Below, in pieces: positions 51,141-61,606 of a stretch of 64,000 nt of DNA; within the stretch, counting starts at the first letter, position 1, and each line of letters begins with the position of its first letter. Origin of the DNA: an uncultured Hyphomicrobiales bacterium. GTDB lineage: Bacteria > Pseudomonadota > Alphaproteobacteria > Rhizobiales > Devosiaceae. A program made the position numbers and the translations under genes. Location: the NCBI GenBank assembly GCA_903842455.1, contig CAIMLX010000161.1, positions 29,742-93,741 on the forward strand, written 5' to 3'. A model generated the notes under the pieces. That model worked only from the letters and a program-made list of their open reading frames with translations. It was not told the origin of the DNA and did not search any database.

Positions 51141-51533
51141 CTAGACGCGGCGACGCTTGCGCGGCCGGCAACCGTTGTGCGGGATCGAGGTGACATCGCG
51201 AATGCTGGTGACGTTGAAGCCAGCAGCCTGCAGCGCACGGAGCGCCGACTCGCGACCCGAACCGGGACCACGGACCTCGACCTCAAGGGTCTTCATGCCG
51301 TGTTCCTGGGCCTTCTTGGCCGCGTCTTCAGCCGCAACCTGCGCGGCGTACGGGGTCGACTTGCGCGACCCCTTGAAACCCATCACGCCCGAGCTCGACC
51401 ACGAGATCGTGTTGCCCTGGACGTCGGTGATGGTGACCATGGTGTTGTTGAACGACGCATTCACGTGCGCCACACCGTTGGTGATGTTCTTGCGTTCCTT
51501 GCGCTTGACGCGCGCGACTTCAGGCTTTGCCAA
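51141..51533 (-). CDS. rpsK: 30S ribosomal protein S11
   Basis: This 130-residue small-subunit platform protein has [47 protein letters not shown] and the C-terminal [13 protein letters not shown]. The start is TTG at 51533 preceded by GAGGAAG. It ends in TAG, showing that amber is a real stop codon in this genome. Confidence 0.98.
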   Translation of the reverse strand: MAKPEVARVKRKERKNITNGVAHVNASFNNTMVTITDVQGNTISWSSSGVMGFKGSRKSTPYAAQVAAEDAAKKAQEHGMKTLEVEVRGPGSGRESALRALQAAGFNVTSIRDVTSIPHNGCRPRKRRRV

Positions 51534-51615
51534 TTGACTTCCTCAGTTCGATATCGACGCTGCCGTAGTTCCAGCAGCTACATCAGGACGGCGGAGAAGT
51601 GCTCCGCGCCCCGAA

Positions 51616-51984
51616 TTACTTCTTCTTGCCGGCGATCGGCTTGGCCGGACCCTTGCGGGTGCGGGCATTGGTGTGAGTGCGCTGGCCACGGACCGGCAGA
51701 CCCTTGCGGTGACGCAGGCCACGGTAGTTACCGAGGTCCATGAGCCGCTTGATGTTCATCGCCACGTTACGGCGGAGGTCACCCTCCACGGTATAGTCGC
51801 GGTCGATCGCCTCACGGATCTGAATAACCTCAGCATCCGTCAGCTCGTTGACGCGACGCTCGACCGGGATGCCCACCTTGGTGGTGATATCCGTCGCGAA
51901 CTTCGGGCCAATGCCGTGGATATACTGCAGCGCGATGACAACGCGCTTGTTGGTTGGGATGTTGACGCCAGCAATACGAGCCAC
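51616..51984 (-). CDS. rpsM: 30S ribosomal protein S13
   Basis: This 122-residue head protein of the small subunit begins [18 protein letters not shown] and ends with the basic [20 protein letters not shown] tail. The start is GTG at 51984 with AGGAGAG upstream. The 177-bp gap before it contains a GGCGGT/ACCGCC hairpin close to the ribosome-binding site and may hold a promoter or leader of the alpha operon. Confidence 0.98.
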   Translation of the reverse strand: MARIAGVNIPTNKRVVIALQYIHGIGPKFATDITTKVGIPVERRVNELTDAEVIQIREAIDRDYTVEGDLRRNVAMNIKRLMDLGNYRGLRHRKGLPVRGQRTHTNARTRKGPAKPIAGKKK

Positions 51985-52003
51985 GTCCGCTCTCCTTTGG
52001 GTC

Positions 52004-52030
52004 GGCGGTAAAGAACCGCCCGTTATAACG
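52004..52030 (-). promoter_or_regulatory. Hairpin and palindrome in the rpsM leader
   Basis: GGCGGT-AAAGA-ACCGCC (52004-52020) is a perfect 6-bp hairpin. It is directly followed on the plus strand by CGTTATAACG (52021-52030), a 10-bp palindrome containing a TATAAC-like -10 on the minus strand. It may be a promoter or leader control element for rpsM-rpsK-rpoA-rplQ. Confidence 0.35.
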
Positions 52031-52161
52031 ACAAGGGACCGGATTCCTGGCCCTCAACTCAACCGAGGAACCGAATCCAGCCCAATAATCCATGAGACTG
52101 GCGCGGTTCATAGAGGCATGGGCAACCGGAGTCAACCGGCCATACCCTGCCCCGTTACATA

Positions 52162-52725
52162 CTAGTTATGCACGGCGCGGCGGATCGCCGCCGTAACCTC
52201 TTCAACAGGCTGCATGCCGTCGACCGACTTCAGCAGGCCCTTGCCGCGGTAGAACTCGACCAGCGGCGCAGTCTGTTCCGAATAGACAGACAACCGATTC
52301 CGGATGACATCGGGGTTGTCGTCGGCGCGATTGCTTTCCTTGGCGCGATTGATGACGCGCGCCACGAGGACATCGGGATCGGCCGTGATCTCGATGACGG
52401 CATCGAGCCCCATGCCCTTGTCGGCCAGCATCTTGTCGAGCGCGCCGGCCTGCGGAATGGTCCGCGGGAAGCCATCGAGGATGAAGCCGGGCTTACAGTC
52501 CTCGTGGTCGAGCCGCTCGGAGACGATGCCGTTGACGATATCGTCCGAAACGAGGTCACCGCGATCCATGATCTCCTTGGCCGCAAGGCCCATCGGAGTT
52601 TTCGCGACGATCGCAGCGCGAAGGATGTTGCCGGTCGACAACTGCGGGATGCCGTAGGCAGCGACCAGGATCTCGGCCTGCGTACCCTTGCCCGCACCCG
52701 GCGGGCCCAGAAGGATCAACCTCAT
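52162..52725 (-). CDS. adk: Adenylate kinase (short form)
   Basis: This 187-residue enzyme catalyses AMP + ATP to 2 ADP. It has P-loop LLGPPGAGKGTQAE, the AMP-binding ISTGNI-like QLSTGNILRAA, GFILDGFPRTIPQA and a short LID (VINRAKESNRADDNPD) without the zinc-binding extension. The start overlaps the secY stop (ATGA), the usual secY-adk coupling. Confidence 0.98.
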   Translation of the reverse strand: MRLILLGPPGAGKGTQAEILVAAYGIPQLSTGNILRAAIVAKTPMGLAAKEIMDRGDLVSDDIVNGIVSERLDHEDCKPGFILDGFPRTIPQAGALDKMLADKGMGLDAVIEITADPDVLVARVINRAKESNRADDNPDVIRNRLSVYSEQTAPLVEFYRGKGLLKSVDGMQPVEEVTAAIRRAVHN

Positions 52726-54059
52726 TTGTTACGACGTCCCCCCAGACGCGACCGCTTCACCAGACCTTCGTATTGCTGGGCGATCAGATGGCTCTGGATC
52801 TGGCTCACCGTATCGAGCGTCACTGTCACCATGATCAGCAGCGAGGTGCCACCGATGAACTGGCTGACATTGAGCTGGCTATGGATCAGTTCCGGAATGA
52901 GGGCCACCACCGTGAGGTAGAGGGCGCCGATGACCGTGATGCGCGTCAGCACGAAGTCGATGTACTGCGCCGTCCGCTCGCCCGGGCGGATGCCCGGAAT
53001 GAAGCCGCCTGAGCGCTTCAGGTTGTCCGCGGTGTCGGTCGGGTTGAACACGATCGAGGTGTAGAAGAATGCGAAGAAGATGATCAACGCGGCGAACAGC
53101 AGGATGTAGAGCGGCTGGCCGCGGCCGAGCACGGCGGCCGTCACCTGCAGCCACTGCGGTGCGTCGCCCTGCGCCGCGAACGACGCAATGGTGGCCGGCA
53201 GCAGCAGCAGCGAAGAGCCGAAGATCACCGGGATAACGCCGGCCGTGTTCAGCTTGAGCGGCAGGTGCGAGGTGTCGCCCTGGAACATCTTGTTGCCGAC
53301 CTGGCGCTTCGGATACTGGATCAGCAGCCGGCGCTGGGCGCGTTCGAAGAAGACGATGACGGCGATGACGATGATCGCCAGCAGGGGAATGCCGAACCCC
53401 CAGATTGCCGGGATGCTGCCCTGGCGGGTCAGCTCGAGGGTTTCCACCACGGTACCCGGCAGGTTGGCCACGATACCGGCGAAAATGATCAGCGAAATGC
53501 CGTTGCCGACGCCGCGCGAGGTGATCTGCTCACCCAGCCACATCAGGAACATCGTGCCGCCAACCAGCGTGATGACGGTCGATACCTGGAAGAAGATTCC
53601 CGGGTTCAGAACCACGCCCTGGCTGCCTTCGAGGCCGCGGGCAATGCCGTAGGCCTGCACGGTGCAGAACAGCACCGCCAGATAGCGGGTGTACTGGTTG
53701 AGCTTGCGGCGGCCGGACTCGCCTTCCTTCTTCAGTGCCTCGAGCCGCGGCGACGCGGACGAAACCACCTGAACGACGATGGACGCGGTAATGTAGGGAA
53801 TGAGGTTCAGCGCGAAGATCGCCATGCGCTGCACAGCGCCGCCAGCGAACACGTCGAACATGCCGGCGATGCCCTGCGACGCGTTCTCGAAGCTCTGCGC
53901 GTAGGCATCGGGGTCGATACCGGGCACCGGGATATAGGTACCCAGCCGGTAGACCAGCAGCGCGAGCACCGTGAAGAGGATACGCTGCTGCAGGACCTTC
54001 GCCTTGGCAAAGGTCGAGAAATTGAGGTTTCTGGCCAGCTGTTCGGCTGCGGACGCCAT
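52722..54059 (-). CDS. secY: Protein translocase subunit SecY
   Basis: This 445-residue ten-helix core of the SecYEG channel has YRLGTYIPVPGIDPDAYAQ near the N-terminus and the plug/TM2 region GIAGMFDVFAGGAVQRMAIF. The cytoplasmic loops contain GESGRRKLNQYTRYLAV and YPKRQVGNKMFQGDTSHLPL. The C-terminus is basic (RSRLGGRRNK). Follows rplO after 111 bp. Confidence 0.98.
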   Translation of the reverse strand: MASAAEQLARNLNFSTFAKAKVLQQRILFTVLALLVYRLGTYIPVPGIDPDAYAQSFENASQGIAGMFDVFAGGAVQRMAIFALNLIPYITASIVVQVVSSASPRLEALKKEGESGRRKLNQYTRYLAVLFCTVQAYGIARGLEGSQGVVLNPGIFFQVSTVITLVGGTMFLMWLGEQITSRGVGNGISLIIFAGIVANLPGTVVETLELTRQGSIPAIWGFGIPLLAIIVIAVIVFFERAQRRLLIQYPKRQVGNKMFQGDTSHLPLKLNTAGVIPVIFGSSLLLLPATIASFAAQGDAPQWLQVTAAVLGRGQPLYILLFAALIIFFAFFYTSIVFNPTDTADNLKRSGGFIPGIRPGERTAQYIDFVLTRITVIGALYLTVVALIPELIHSQLNVSQFIGGTSLLIMVTVTLDTVSQIQSHLIAQQYEGLVKRSRLGGRRNK

Positions 54060-54170
54060 GCTCGCTCCCTATCGAACCAAAGCGAAAGTCCCGGTTTAGC
54101 GGGCTTTCGCTCCAGTTCCAAAGATTGTCGCGGGACCGAAGATGACCCCGCGGTAGTCGGCGGGCGCGGG

Positions 54171-54659
54171 TTAAGCGTCAGCCTTGGGTTCTGCTGCCTG
54201 AGGCATATCGACCTTGCCGCCCGCCGCTTCAATAGCAGCCAGAGCGCCTTTGGACGCGTGGGCAACCTTGAAGGTCACCTTCTGGGCCGTGAAGCCGGCA
54301 TTGCCGATCAGGCGGACGCCGTCGAGCTCGCGACGGATGACGCCAGCGGCGACGAGCGCCTTGGCATCGATCACGCCGGTGATCGGCAGCTTCCCAGAGT
54401 CGATATATGCCTGGACGCGGTCGATGCGCAGCTGGTTGAAGTGCGACGGGTTCGGCACATTGAAGCCGCGCTTCGGCATACGCATGTGGAGCGGCATCTG
54501 GCCGCCTTCGAAGCCGTTGATGGCAACGCCGGAGCGCGCTGTCTGGCCCTTGCCACCGCGGCCACCGGTCTTGCCGACGCCCGAGCCGATACCACGACCG
54601 ACGCGCACGCGCTTCTTGTTGGCGCCCGGGTTGTCCCGGAGTTCGTTCAAACGAGTCAT
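54171..54659 (-). CDS. rplO: 50S ribosomal protein L15
   Basis: This 162-residue protein starts MTRLNELRDNPGANKKRVRV. The Gly/Arg-rich extension (GRGIGSGVGKTGGRGGKGQT) threads into 23S rRNA, followed by the globular domain, with an acidic/Ala C-terminus. Twelve bp after rpmD. Confidence 0.98.
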   Translation of the reverse strand: MTRLNELRDNPGANKKRVRVGRGIGSGVGKTGGRGGKGQTARSGVAINGFEGGQMPLHMRMPKRGFNVPNPSHFNQLRIDRVQAYIDSGKLPITGVIDAKALVAAGVIRRELDGVRLIGNAGFTAQKVTFKVAHASKGALAAIEAAGGKVDMPQAAEPKADA

Positions 54660-54671
54660 TGTTTCTCGTCC

Positions 54672-54860
54672 TTACTTGGCGTCGATCACGCGCACCAGGT
54701 GCGGGATCTTGTTGATCATGCCACGAACCTCAGGAGTATCCTTGAGGGTCGAGGTCGCGCGGATCTTGTTCAGCCCCAAACCGATGAGGGTGGCGCGCTG
54801 GTCCTGCGGACGACGCGTCGGGCTGGCGATCTGTTCGACGGTTACGGTCTTGTCGGCCAT
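54672..54860 (-). CDS. rpmD: 50S ribosomal protein L30
   Basis: This 62-residue protein has the L30 core [20 protein letters not shown] and [20 protein letters not shown]. It lies between rpsE (16-bp gap) and rplO in the spc operon. Length is normal for bacterial L30. Confidence 0.97.
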   Translation of the reverse strand: MADKTVTVEQIASPTRRPQDQRATLIGLGLNKIRATSTLKDTPEVRGMINKIPHLVRVIDAK

Positions 54861-54876
54861 TTCCAGTTACTCCAGA

Positions 54877-55404
54877 TCAGGCTTCGGCGGTCTCGCCACG
54901 GCGAGCCTGCAGGTCGGAGACCTTCAGGCCGCGACGGGCGGCAACCGAACGGGGGCTGTCGACGCGCTTGAGCGCATCGAAAGTGGCCCGCACCATGTTG
55001 TACGGATTGGCGGTGCCCTGCGACTTGGCGACGATGTCGTTGACGCCAAGCGTCTCGAACACGGCGCGCATCGGGCCGCCGGCGATGATGCCGGTGCCGG
55101 GGACGGCAGCGCGGAGGATGACCTTGCCGGCGCCGTGGTGACCCACGACGTCGTGGTGCAGCGTGCGGGCATCCCGCAGCGGCACGCGGATCATCTGGCG
55201 CTTCGCCTGCTCGGTGGCCTTGCGGATGGCCTCAGGCACTTCACGCGCCTTGCCATGACCGAAGCCAACGCGGCCCTTCTGGTCACCGACGACGACGAGG
55301 GCGGCAAAGCCGAAACGACGGCCACCCTTCACCACTTTGGCAACGCGGTTGATGTGGACCAGGCGATCCACAAACTCGCTGTCGCGCTCTTGAACGTCTC
55401 TCAT
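54877..55404 (-). CDS. rpsE: 30S ribosomal protein S5
   Basis: This 175-residue protein contributes to decoding accuracy. It has [20 protein letters not shown] and [20 protein letters not shown], and ends with Arg/Glu-rich sequence. I take the ATG giving [11 protein letters not shown] as the start. The frame extends 18 codons upstream toward rplR without conservation, and an MRDVQ-like start is family-typical. Confidence 0.97.
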   Translation of the reverse strand: MRDVQERDSEFVDRLVHINRVAKVVKGGRRFGFAALVVVGDQKGRVGFGHGKAREVPEAIRKATEQAKRQMIRVPLRDARTLHHDVVGHHGAGKVILRAAVPGTGIIAGGPMRAVFETLGVNDIVAKSQGTANPYNMVRATFDALKRVDSPRSVAARRGLKVSDLQARRGETAEA

Positions 55405-55423
55405 GATATTTCCTTCCGCGCGA

Positions 55424-55786
55424 TCAGAACTGGAGGCCGGCTTCGCGAGCCGCGTCACCCAGGGCCTTCACACGGCCGTGGTAGATATAGGCGCCGCGAT
55501 CGAACACGACCGCAGAGACCTTGGCGGCGAGGCCGCGCTCGGCGACCAGCTTGCCGACAGTGGCCGCAGCCTCCGCGGTCGAGCCGTTCTTGACCGAGGC
55601 CTTGACGTCCTTGTCGATCGTCGAAGCCTGGGCGAGCGTGCGGCCCGAGGCGTCGTCGATGATCTGGGCATAGATATTCTTGCCCGTGCGGTGCACGGAA
55701 AGACGCGGACGGCCGGTATTGTTGGCCTTGAGCGCCTTGCGGACGCGCGCCTTGCGGCGATCCGCTCCCTTGAGCTTAGCTTCCAT
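55424..55786 (-). CDS. rplR: 50S ribosomal protein L18
   Basis: This 120-residue 5S-rRNA-binding protein has a basic N-terminus ([20 protein letters not shown]), [17 protein letters not shown], and ends with [19 protein letters not shown]. Twelve bp after rplF, 19 bp before rpsE. Confidence 0.98.
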   Translation of the reverse strand: MEAKLKGADRRKARVRKALKANNTGRPRLSVHRTGKNIYAQIIDDASGRTLAQASTIDKDVKASVKNGSTAEAAATVGKLVAERGLAAKVSAVVFDRGAYIYHGRVKALGDAAREAGLQF

Positions 55787-55798
55787 CTTGGCGCTTCC

Positions 55799-56332
55799 TT
55801 ACTTCTTCTTGCCATCTTTGCGGGCGATGTATTCGCCCACATAGCGCACGCCCTTGCCCTTGTAGGGCTCCGGGGGACGCCAGCTGCGAATGTCGGCCGC
55901 AACCTGCCCAACCTGCTGCTTGTCGATGCCGGTGACAACGACTTCAGTCTGCGTCGGCGCAGCAATGGTGATGCCAGCCGGAGTCTGGAACACCACTTCG
56001 TGCGAGAAGCCGAGGGAGAGCTTGAGATCCTTGCCCTGCATGGCGGCGCGGTAACCGACGCCCTGGATCTGCAGCTTCTTCTCGAAGCCGGCGCTGACGC
56101 CGACGACGAGGTTGTTGATCAGGGCACGGGTCGTCCCCCAGGCAGCGCGAGCCAGAGTGGTCTCGTCGACGGGCTCGATAACGATGCCGGCGTCGGTCTG
56201 CTTGGCGTTCACGATATCCATGAGCGTCAGCGACTGCTCGCCCTTTGGTCCCTTTGCGGTGACCGTGCGATCGTTGATCGTGACGGTGACGCCACTGACC
56301 GGTGCGATCGGCTTTTTGCCTGTACGGGACAT
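55799..56332 (-). CDS. rplF: 50S ribosomal protein L6
   Basis: This 177-residue protein of the factor-binding region begins [19 protein letters not shown] and has the L6 signature [20 protein letters not shown] near the C-terminus. It follows rpsH after 58 bp. Confidence 0.98.
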   Translation of the reverse strand: MSRTGKKPIAPVSGVTVTINDRTVTAKGPKGEQSLTLMDIVNAKQTDAGIVIEPVDETTLARAAWGTTRALINNLVVGVSAGFEKKLQIQGVGYRAAMQGKDLKLSLGFSHEVVFQTPAGITIAAPTQTEVVVTGIDKQQVGQVAADIRSWRPPEPYKGKGVRYVGEYIARKDGKKK

Positions 56333-56390
56333 TCTTGTTCAGTTCCTTTGAGTAATCGTCACACCGACGACTTCGGCAGGCCTTGCGGCC

Positions 56391-56789
56391 TTAGAAGACG
56401 CGGCAGAGTACCTCGCCACCCAGATTCTGGGCCTTCGCTTCGTGGTCGGCCATCACGCCCTTGGGAGTCGACAGGATCGACACGCCAAGGCCATTCGCGA
56501 CCGATGGGATGTTCTTGACCGAAGCATAGACGCGACGGCCCGGGCGCGAGACGCGCTCGATGGTGCGGATCACCGGCTGGCTGTCGGAATACTTCAGTTC
56601 GATGTCGTACTGCAGCACGCCGTTGTCCATCGCGGACTCCGAGTAGCCGCGGATGAAGCCTTCGGACTGCAGCACGTCCAGCACGCGACCGCGCAGGGTC
56701 GAAGCCGGGGTGGTGACGGTATCGCGACGGCGCATCTGCGCGTTGCGGATACGGGTCAGCATGTCGCCGATCGGATCAGAGATTGCCAT
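56391..56789 (-). CDS. rpsH: 30S ribosomal protein S8
   Basis: This 132-residue protein begins with [20 protein letters not shown] and has the C-terminal S8 motif [20 protein letters not shown] followed by GGEVLCRVF. In E. coli S8 represses the spc operon by binding the rplE region mRNA; whether that holds here is not visible. Twelve bp after rpsN. Confidence 0.98.
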   Translation of the reverse strand: MAISDPIGDMLTRIRNAQMRRRDTVTTPASTLRGRVLDVLQSEGFIRGYSESAMDNGVLQYDIELKYSDSQPVIRTIERVSRPGRRVYASVKNIPSVANGLGVSILSTPKGVMADHEAKAQNLGGEVLCRVF

Positions 56790-56801
56790 GATGTTCTCTC
56801 C

Positions 56802-57107
56802 TTACCAGCTCGACTTGACCATGCCCGGGATCAGCCCAAGGCTGCCGAGCTGGCGCAGCGCGATACGGCTGAGCTTGAGCTTGCGGTAGTAGCCACGCGG
56901 GCGGCCGGTCAGTTCGCAGCGGTTGTGCACGCGGCTTTCGGCCGAGTTGCGCGGCAGCGCTGCGAGCTTGAGCTGGGCCGAAAAGCGCTGCTCGAGCGGC
57001 AGGCTCTGGTCCATCACAGTTGCCTTGAGCTTGGCGCGCTTGGGAGCGAGCTGCTTGGTAAGGCGCTTGCGCTTGTTGTTCTTCTCGATGGAGCTGGTCT
57101 TTGCCAT
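56802..57107 (-). CDS. rpsN: 30S ribosomal protein S14
   Basis: This 101-residue zinc-free (long, C-minus) form of S14 has [20 protein letters not shown], an N-terminal basic helix, and [20 protein letters not shown]. It lacks the four-Cys zinc knuckle of the short form. Eighteen bp after rplE. Confidence 0.98.
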   Translation of the reverse strand: MAKTSSIEKNNKRKRLTKQLAPKRAKLKATVMDQSLPLEQRFSAQLKLAALPRNSAESRVHNRCELTGRPRGYYRKLKLSRIALRQLGSLGLIPGMVKSSW

Positions 57108-57125
57108 GTCCGGTCCTTTCTTCCG

Positions 57126-57683
57126 TTACTGCCGGAAGGGGAAATTGAAAGCCTTGAGCAGGGCGCGCGCCTCGTCGTCGGTCCGCGCGGTGGTGCACAC
57201 GATGATATCCATACCCCAGGACTGATCGATCTGGTCGAAGTTGATCTCGGGGAAGATGATGTGTTCCTTGATGCCCATGGCGAAGTTGCCACGACCATCG
57301 AACGAGTTCGGGTTCAGCCCGCGGAAGTCACGAACGCGCGGCAGCGCGACGTTGACCAGGCGATCGATGAACTCGTACATGCGCTGCTTGCGCAGAGTGA
57401 CCTTCACGCCCAGCGGCATGTCCTCGCGGACCTTGAAGCCGGCGATCGAGGTGCGGGCGTGAGTGATCACGACCTTCTGGCCGGCGATCCGCTCGAGATC
57501 GGCCGCAGCAGCGCGCACCTTCTTGGTATCAGCGACCGCCTCGCCGACACCCATGTTCAGCACGACCTTGTCGAGCTTGGGCGCCATCATGACGTTCTTG
57601 TAGCCGAACTGCTTGATCAGCTCAGGCTTGATGGTCTCTTCGTACTGGGTACGGAGACGCGGGATATAGGCGGTGTCAGCCAT
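57126..57683 (-). CDS. rplE: 50S ribosomal protein L5
   Basis: This 185-residue 5S-rRNA-binding protein has [55 protein letters not shown] and a C-terminal [15 protein letters not shown]. The start [10 protein letters not shown] overlaps the rplX end by 8 bp. The longer frame upstream lies within rplX and is not used. Confidence 0.98.
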   Translation of the reverse strand: MADTAYIPRLRTQYEETIKPELIKQFGYKNVMMAPKLDKVVLNMGVGEAVADTKKVRAAAADLERIAGQKVVITHARTSIAGFKVREDMPLGVKVTLRKQRMYEFIDRLVNVALPRVRDFRGLNPNSFDGRGNFAMGIKEHIIFPEINFDQIDQSWGMDIIVCTTARTDDEARALLKAFNFPFRQ

Positions 57684-57990
57684 CGATCGTGTCCCCGGTC
57701 GACTTTGCGACGCGCACCTTGGTGCCGTCGTCGTTGATCTTGAAGCCGACGCGCGTCGGCTTGCCATTGGCGTCGGCCACGGCGAGATTGCTCAGGTGGA
57801 TCGGCGCTTCCTTCGAGAAGATGCCGGCATCCTGGCTAGCAGTCTGCTTGGTGTGGCGACGGACGAGGTTGAGACCCTGCACGGTGGCCTTGGTCGCTTC
57901 CGGGAATACCTGGGTGACCTGTCCGGTCTTACCCTTGTCCTTGCCGGCCAGAATGACGACCTTGTCGCCCTTCTTGATCTTTGATGCCAT
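57676..57990 (-). CDS. rplX: 50S ribosomal protein L24
   Basis: This 104-residue assembly initiator has the KOW motif [19 protein letters not shown] at the N-terminus, then [20 protein letters not shown]. The start ATG shares its A with the rplN stop (TGATG). The C-terminus overlaps rplE by 8 bp. Confidence 0.98.
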   Translation of the reverse strand: MASKIKKGDKVVILAGKDKGKTGQVTQVFPEATKATVQGLNLVRRHTKQTASQDAGIFSKEAPIHLSNLAVADANGKPTRVGFKINDDGTKVRVAKSTGDTIDG

Positions 57991-58358
57991 CACAACACCT
58001 CCGGGGCGAGCGAAATGATCTTCATGTGGTTCTTGGAGCGGAGCTCGCGCGGCACTGGCCCGAAGATACGGGTGCCGATCGGCTCGGACTGATTGTTGAT
58101 CAGCACGGCGGCGTTGCGGTCGAACCGGATAACGGTGCCATCGGTGCGGCGAACCGGGAACGAGGTGCGCACGACGACGGCCTTCATCACCTGGCCCTTC
58201 TTGACGCGACCGCGGGGGATTGCGTCCTTCACCGACACGACGATGATATCGCCGACCGAGGCGTACTTGCGGTGCGAACCGCCGAGCACCTTGATGCACA
58301 TGACGCGACGCGCGCCCGAATTATCGGCTACGTCGAGATTGGACTGCATCTGGATCAT
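57990..58358 (-). CDS. rplN: 50S ribosomal protein L14
   Basis: This 122-residue interface protein begins [20 protein letters not shown] and has [20 protein letters not shown] and [20 protein letters not shown]. Length and sequence are canonical. A 56-bp gap separates it from rpsQ. Confidence 0.99.
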   Translation of the reverse strand: MIQMQSNLDVADNSGARRVMCIKVLGGSHRKYASVGDIIVVSVKDAIPRGRVKKGQVMKAVVVRTSFPVRRTDGTVIRFDRNAAVLINNQSEPIGTRIFGPVPRELRSKNHMKIISLAPEVL

Positions 58359-58414
58359 GGCTTGATGCCTTCTTAGTTTCGGGGTCTGCCTACAAGGCGA
58401 GCCCTAAATTCCGG

Positions 58415-58648
58415 TTACGCCGAGGGCTTGAGAACCCAGCGCTTGTTCTTGCTGATCGGCGCGGACTCTTCGATCCATACCACGTCGCCGACCTTGGCCA
58501 CGTTGGCCTCGTCGTGAGCGTGGTACTTCTTGGACCGGCGCACGGTCTTCTTCATCACCGGGTGGGTGAACGCACGGTCGACCCGCACCACCACAGTCTT
58601 TTCATTGGTGTCGGAGACCACGGTCCCCTGCAGTACGCGCTTGGGCAT
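58415..58648 (-). CDS. rpsQ: 30S ribosomal protein S17
   Basis: This 77-residue OB-fold protein has [40 protein letters not shown] and a C-terminal [15 protein letters not shown]. Ten bp after rpmC. Confidence 0.98.
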   Translation of the reverse strand: MPKRVLQGTVVSDTNEKTVVVRVDRAFTHPVMKKTVRRSKKYHAHDEANVAKVGDVVWIEESAPISKNKRWVLKPSA

Positions 58649-58658
58649 CTTGGTTTCC

Positions 58659-58895
58659 TTACTTCGCCGCCGACTTTTGGCCGAGGATGGTCTTTACCCG
58701 CGCGATTTCGCGGCGGACTTCACGGACCCGACCCGGCTTTTCCAGCTGCTGGGTAGCGCGCTGGAAGCGGAGGTTGAACTGCTCTTTCTTGAGGCCGAGC
58801 AGCTGGTCCTTCAGTTCGTCCGGGGTATTGGCCCGGAGATCTGCGGTGTGGCCACTGCCCTTGGCCTCGGTGGTCTTTTTTGGTGCACGTGCCAT
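58659..58895 (-). CDS. rpmC: 50S ribosomal protein L29
   Basis: This protein of about 78 residues near the tunnel exit has [20 protein letters not shown] and [16 protein letters not shown]. The N-terminus carries about 20 extra residues ([20 protein letters not shown]) compared with E. coli L29. I use ATG 58895; a TTG at 58904 overlapping the rplP stop would add three residues. Confidence 0.95.
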   Translation of the reverse strand: MARAPKKTTEAKGSGHTADLRANTPDELKDQLLGLKKEQFNLRFQRATQQLEKPGRVREVRREIARVKTILGQKSAAK

Positions 58896-58900
58896 GGCTA

Positions 58901-59314
58901 TCAATCCGCAATGCGGGTGACGACCCGCGTGATGATCGGAAGCTTCATGGCGCCGAGACGCAGGGCTTCCTTGGCGACGTCATCAGGGACGCCGTCGATC
59001 TCGAACAGGATACGGCCGGGCTTCACCTTGGCCGCCCAGTATTCCACCGAGCCTTTACCCTTACCCATTCGGACTTCGGTCGGCTTCTTGGAAACCGGCA
59101 GGTCCGGGAAGATACGGATCCAGACGCGGCCGGCGCGCTTCATCTCGCGGGTGATCGCGCGGCGGGCCGCCTCGATCTGGCGAGCGGTAACGCGCTCGGG
59201 TTCCTGGGACTTCAGGCCGTACTGACCGAAGGCGAGTTCGGTGCCACCCTTGGCATTGCCATGGATGCGGCCCTTGTGCGCCTTGCGGAACTTGGTGCGC
59301 TTTGGTTGCAGCAT
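58901..59314 (-). CDS. rplP: 50S ribosomal protein L16
   Basis: This 137-residue protein near the peptidyl-transferase and A-site region begins [20 protein letters not shown] and has [20 protein letters not shown], the L16 signature. Sixteen bp after rpsC. Confidence 0.99.
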   Translation of the reverse strand: MLQPKRTKFRKAHKGRIHGNAKGGTELAFGQYGLKSQEPERVTARQIEAARRAITREMKRAGRVWIRIFPDLPVSKKPTEVRMGKGKGSVEYWAAKVKPGRILFEIDGVPDDVAKEALRLGAMKLPIITRVVTRIAD

Positions 59315-59330
59315 TTTGCTCTACGCCTTC

Positions 59331-60089
59331 TTAGTTCGCGCTGTCGCGATCGCGGTCGCGACGGCCACGGCGGTCATCACGATCCTCGCGGTCACGGCGC
59401 GGAGCGCCCTGCCCGTCACCACTACCTTCGGTAGCGCGACGCTCATGCGCCGAGGGATCGTGCTCGAGGACTTCGCCCTTGAAGATCCAGACCTTGATGC
59501 CGATGATGCCATAGGTCGTCTTGGCTTCAGCGGTACCGTAGTCGATATCTGCACGGAGCGTATGCAGCGGCACGCGGCCTTCGCGGTACCACTCGGTACG
59601 CGCGATGTCGGCACCACCGAGGCGGCCACCAACGTTGACGCGGATGCCGCCGGCGCCCATGCGGATCGCCGTCTGCACGGCGCGCTTCATGGCACGACGG
59701 AACGCCACGCGGCGCTCGAGCTGCTGGGCAATGCCCTGGGCCACGAGGGTCGCATCGGTCTCCGGCTTGCGCACTTCGACGATGTTGATGTGCACTTCGC
59801 TGTCGGTGAACTGCTTCACCTTGGCGCGGATCTTGTCGATGTCAGCGCCCTTCTTGCCGATCACGATGCCCGGACGGGCAGTGTGGATCGACACGCGGCA
59901 CTTGCGGTGCGGACGCTCGATGACGATCTTGGACACCGCCGCCTGCTTCAGGTCATCCATCAGCGTGGTGCGGATCTTCAGGTCTTCCTGGAGCAGCGTG
60001 CCGTAGTCCGCCTTGTTGGCAAACCAGCGGCTGTCCCAGGTGCGGTTGATCCCGAGGCGGAGGCCGATCGGGTTGATCTTCTGACCCAT
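59331..60089 (-). CDS. rpsC: 30S ribosomal protein S3
   Basis: This 252-residue mRNA-entry protein begins [20 protein letters not shown]. It has the KH domain with [20 protein letters not shown] and a C-terminal [19 protein letters not shown]. An unusual Arg/Asp-rich tail ([20 protein letters not shown]) is longer than in E. coli. The ATG overlaps the rplV stop by one base (TAATG). Confidence 0.98.
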   Translation of the reverse strand: MGQKINPIGLRLGINRTWDSRWFANKADYGTLLQEDLKIRTTLMDDLKQAAVSKIVIERPHRKCRVSIHTARPGIVIGKKGADIDKIRAKVKQFTDSEVHINIVEVRKPETDATLVAQGIAQQLERRVAFRRAMKRAVQTAIRMGAGGIRVNVGGRLGGADIARTEWYREGRVPLHTLRADIDYGTAEAKTTYGIIGIKVWIFKGEVLEHDPSAHERRATEGSGDGQGAPRRDREDRDDRRGRRDRDRDSAN

Positions 60090-60469
60090 TATACGGTCTC
60101 CTCGACCTGGCGAACCACGACGGTGAGGTTCGAGAACGTGTGCTCGAGGCGAGCGGCGTGGCCGCGACCGCGAGCCATGAACCGCTTCATCACCAGGCCA
60201 TCACCGACGTAGCATTCTGCAACGACCAGGCTGTCCGGGTCGAGGCCGTGATTGTTCTCGGCATTGGCAATGGCGCTTTCGAGCGTCTTCTTGACCGCAC
60301 CCGACACGCGCTTGCGCGAGAATTCGAGTTCGGCGAGCGCCTTGTCGACCTTCTTGCCGCGGATCATAGCAGCCACGAGGTTGAGCTTCTGGCTCGAGGT
60401 ACGAAGCATGCGGAGAACCGCCTTGGCTTCGTTGTCCTTCAGAGCGCGCAGAGTCTTCGGCTTGCTCAT
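60089..60469 (-). CDS. rplV: 50S ribosomal protein L22
   Basis: This 126-residue tunnel protein has [20 protein letters not shown], a beta-hairpin loop region ([20 protein letters not shown]) and [18 protein letters not shown]. The start [11 protein letters not shown] lies one base after the rpsS stop; upstream codons of the same frame belong to rpsS and are not used. Confidence 0.98.
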   Translation of the reverse strand: MSKPKTLRALKDNEAKAVLRMLRTSSQKLNLVAAMIRGKKVDKALAELEFSRKRVSGAVKKTLESAIANAENNHGLDPDSLVVAECYVGDGLVMKRFMARGRGHAARLEHTFSNLTVVVRQVEETV

Positions 60470-60470
60470 C

Positions 60471-60749
60471 TTACTTCCTCTTGGCTTTCTTGTCGGCCGC
60501 GTGCCCGTAGTAGGTACGGGTCGGGGCGAACTCGCCAAACTTGTGGCCGATCATCTCTTCGTTGACGTTCACCGGCACATGCTTGTGGCCGTTGTGAACG
60601 CCGAAGGTGAGGCCGACGAACTGCGGCAGGATCGTGGAGCGACGGCTCCAGATCTTGATGACTTCACTGCGACCGCTCGCACGGGACGTCTCTGCCTTCT
60701 TGAGCAGATAGCCATCGACGAACGGGCCTTTCCAGACTGAACGCGACAT
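60471..60749 (-). CDS. rpsS: 30S ribosomal protein S19
   Basis: This 92-residue head protein begins [20 protein letters not shown] and has [19 protein letters not shown] and [19 protein letters not shown]. Canonical. Three bp after rplB. Confidence 0.99.
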   Translation of the reverse strand: MSRSVWKGPFVDGYLLKKAETSRASGRSEVIKIWSRRSTILPQFVGLTFGVHNGHKHVPVNVNEEMIGHKFGEFAPTRTYYGHAADKKAKRK

Positions 60750-60752
60750 GGC

Positions 60753-61592
60753 TTAGCGGCCCTTCTTGAGGTGACGCGAGCGGACGATGAACTTGTCCGT
60801 CGACTTGTTGCTGCGAGTCCTCTTGCCCTTGGTCGGCTTGCCCCACGGGGAAACCGGGTGACGGCCACCGGACGTCCGGCCTTCACCACCACCATGCGGG
60901 TGATCGACGGGGTTCATGGTCACGCCGCGGTTGACCGGACGACGGCCGAGCCAGCGGGAGCGACCGGCTTTGCCGATCGAGGTGTTGCCATGGTCCTGGT
61001 TGGACACGGCGCCAACGGTGGCAAGGCAGGTGCCGTGCACACGGCGCTGCTCACCCGAGTTGAGGCGCAGGATGGCCCAACCGGAGTCACGACCAACGTA
61101 CTGGGCGTAGGTACCGGCAGAACGAGCGATCTGGCCGCCCTTGCGGGGCTTCATCTCGACGTTGTGGACGATCGTACCGACCGGCATGCGCTCGAGCGGC
61201 ATGGCATTGCCCGGCTTCACGTCGACGGTATTCATCGAGGAGATCACCTTATCGCCGGCGCCGATGCGCTGGGGGGCGATAATGTAGGCGAGCCGGCCGT
61301 CCGGGTACTTGATCAGGGCGATCCAGGCCGTACGGTTCGGATCGTACTCGAGCCGCTCGACGACTGCCACTTCGTCGAAACGAACGCGGCGGAAATCGAC
61401 CATACGGTACGAGCGCTTGTGCCCGCCACCACGGTGGTACGCAGTGGTACGACCAGCATTGTTGCGGCCGCCCTTCTTGTTCAGACCTTCGGTCAGCGTC
61501 TTGACCGGCTTGCCCGTCCACAGCTCCGACCGATCGGTCGTGATGAGCTGGCGACGGCCAGGAGAGGTCGGATTGTAAGTCTTCAAACCCAT
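60753..61592 (-). CDS. rplB: 50S ribosomal protein L2
   Basis: This 279-residue protein of the peptidyl-transferase region has [39 protein letters not shown] and the conserved C-terminal [20 protein letters not shown] containing the essential His. Fourteen bp after rplW. Confidence 0.99.
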   Translation of the reverse strand: MGLKTYNPTSPGRRQLITTDRSELWTGKPVKTLTEGLNKKGGRNNAGRTTAYHRGGGHKRSYRMVDFRRVRFDEVAVVERLEYDPNRTAWIALIKYPDGRLAYIIAPQRIGAGDKVISSMNTVDVKPGNAMPLERMPVGTIVHNVEMKPRKGGQIARSAGTYAQYVGRDSGWAILRLNSGEQRRVHGTCLATVGAVSNQDHGNTSIGKAGRSRWLGRRPVNRGVTMNPVDHPHGGGEGRTSGGRHPVSPWGKPTKGKRTRSNKSTDKFIVRSRHLKKGR

Positions 61593-61606
61593 GATTGTCT
61601 CTCCCC

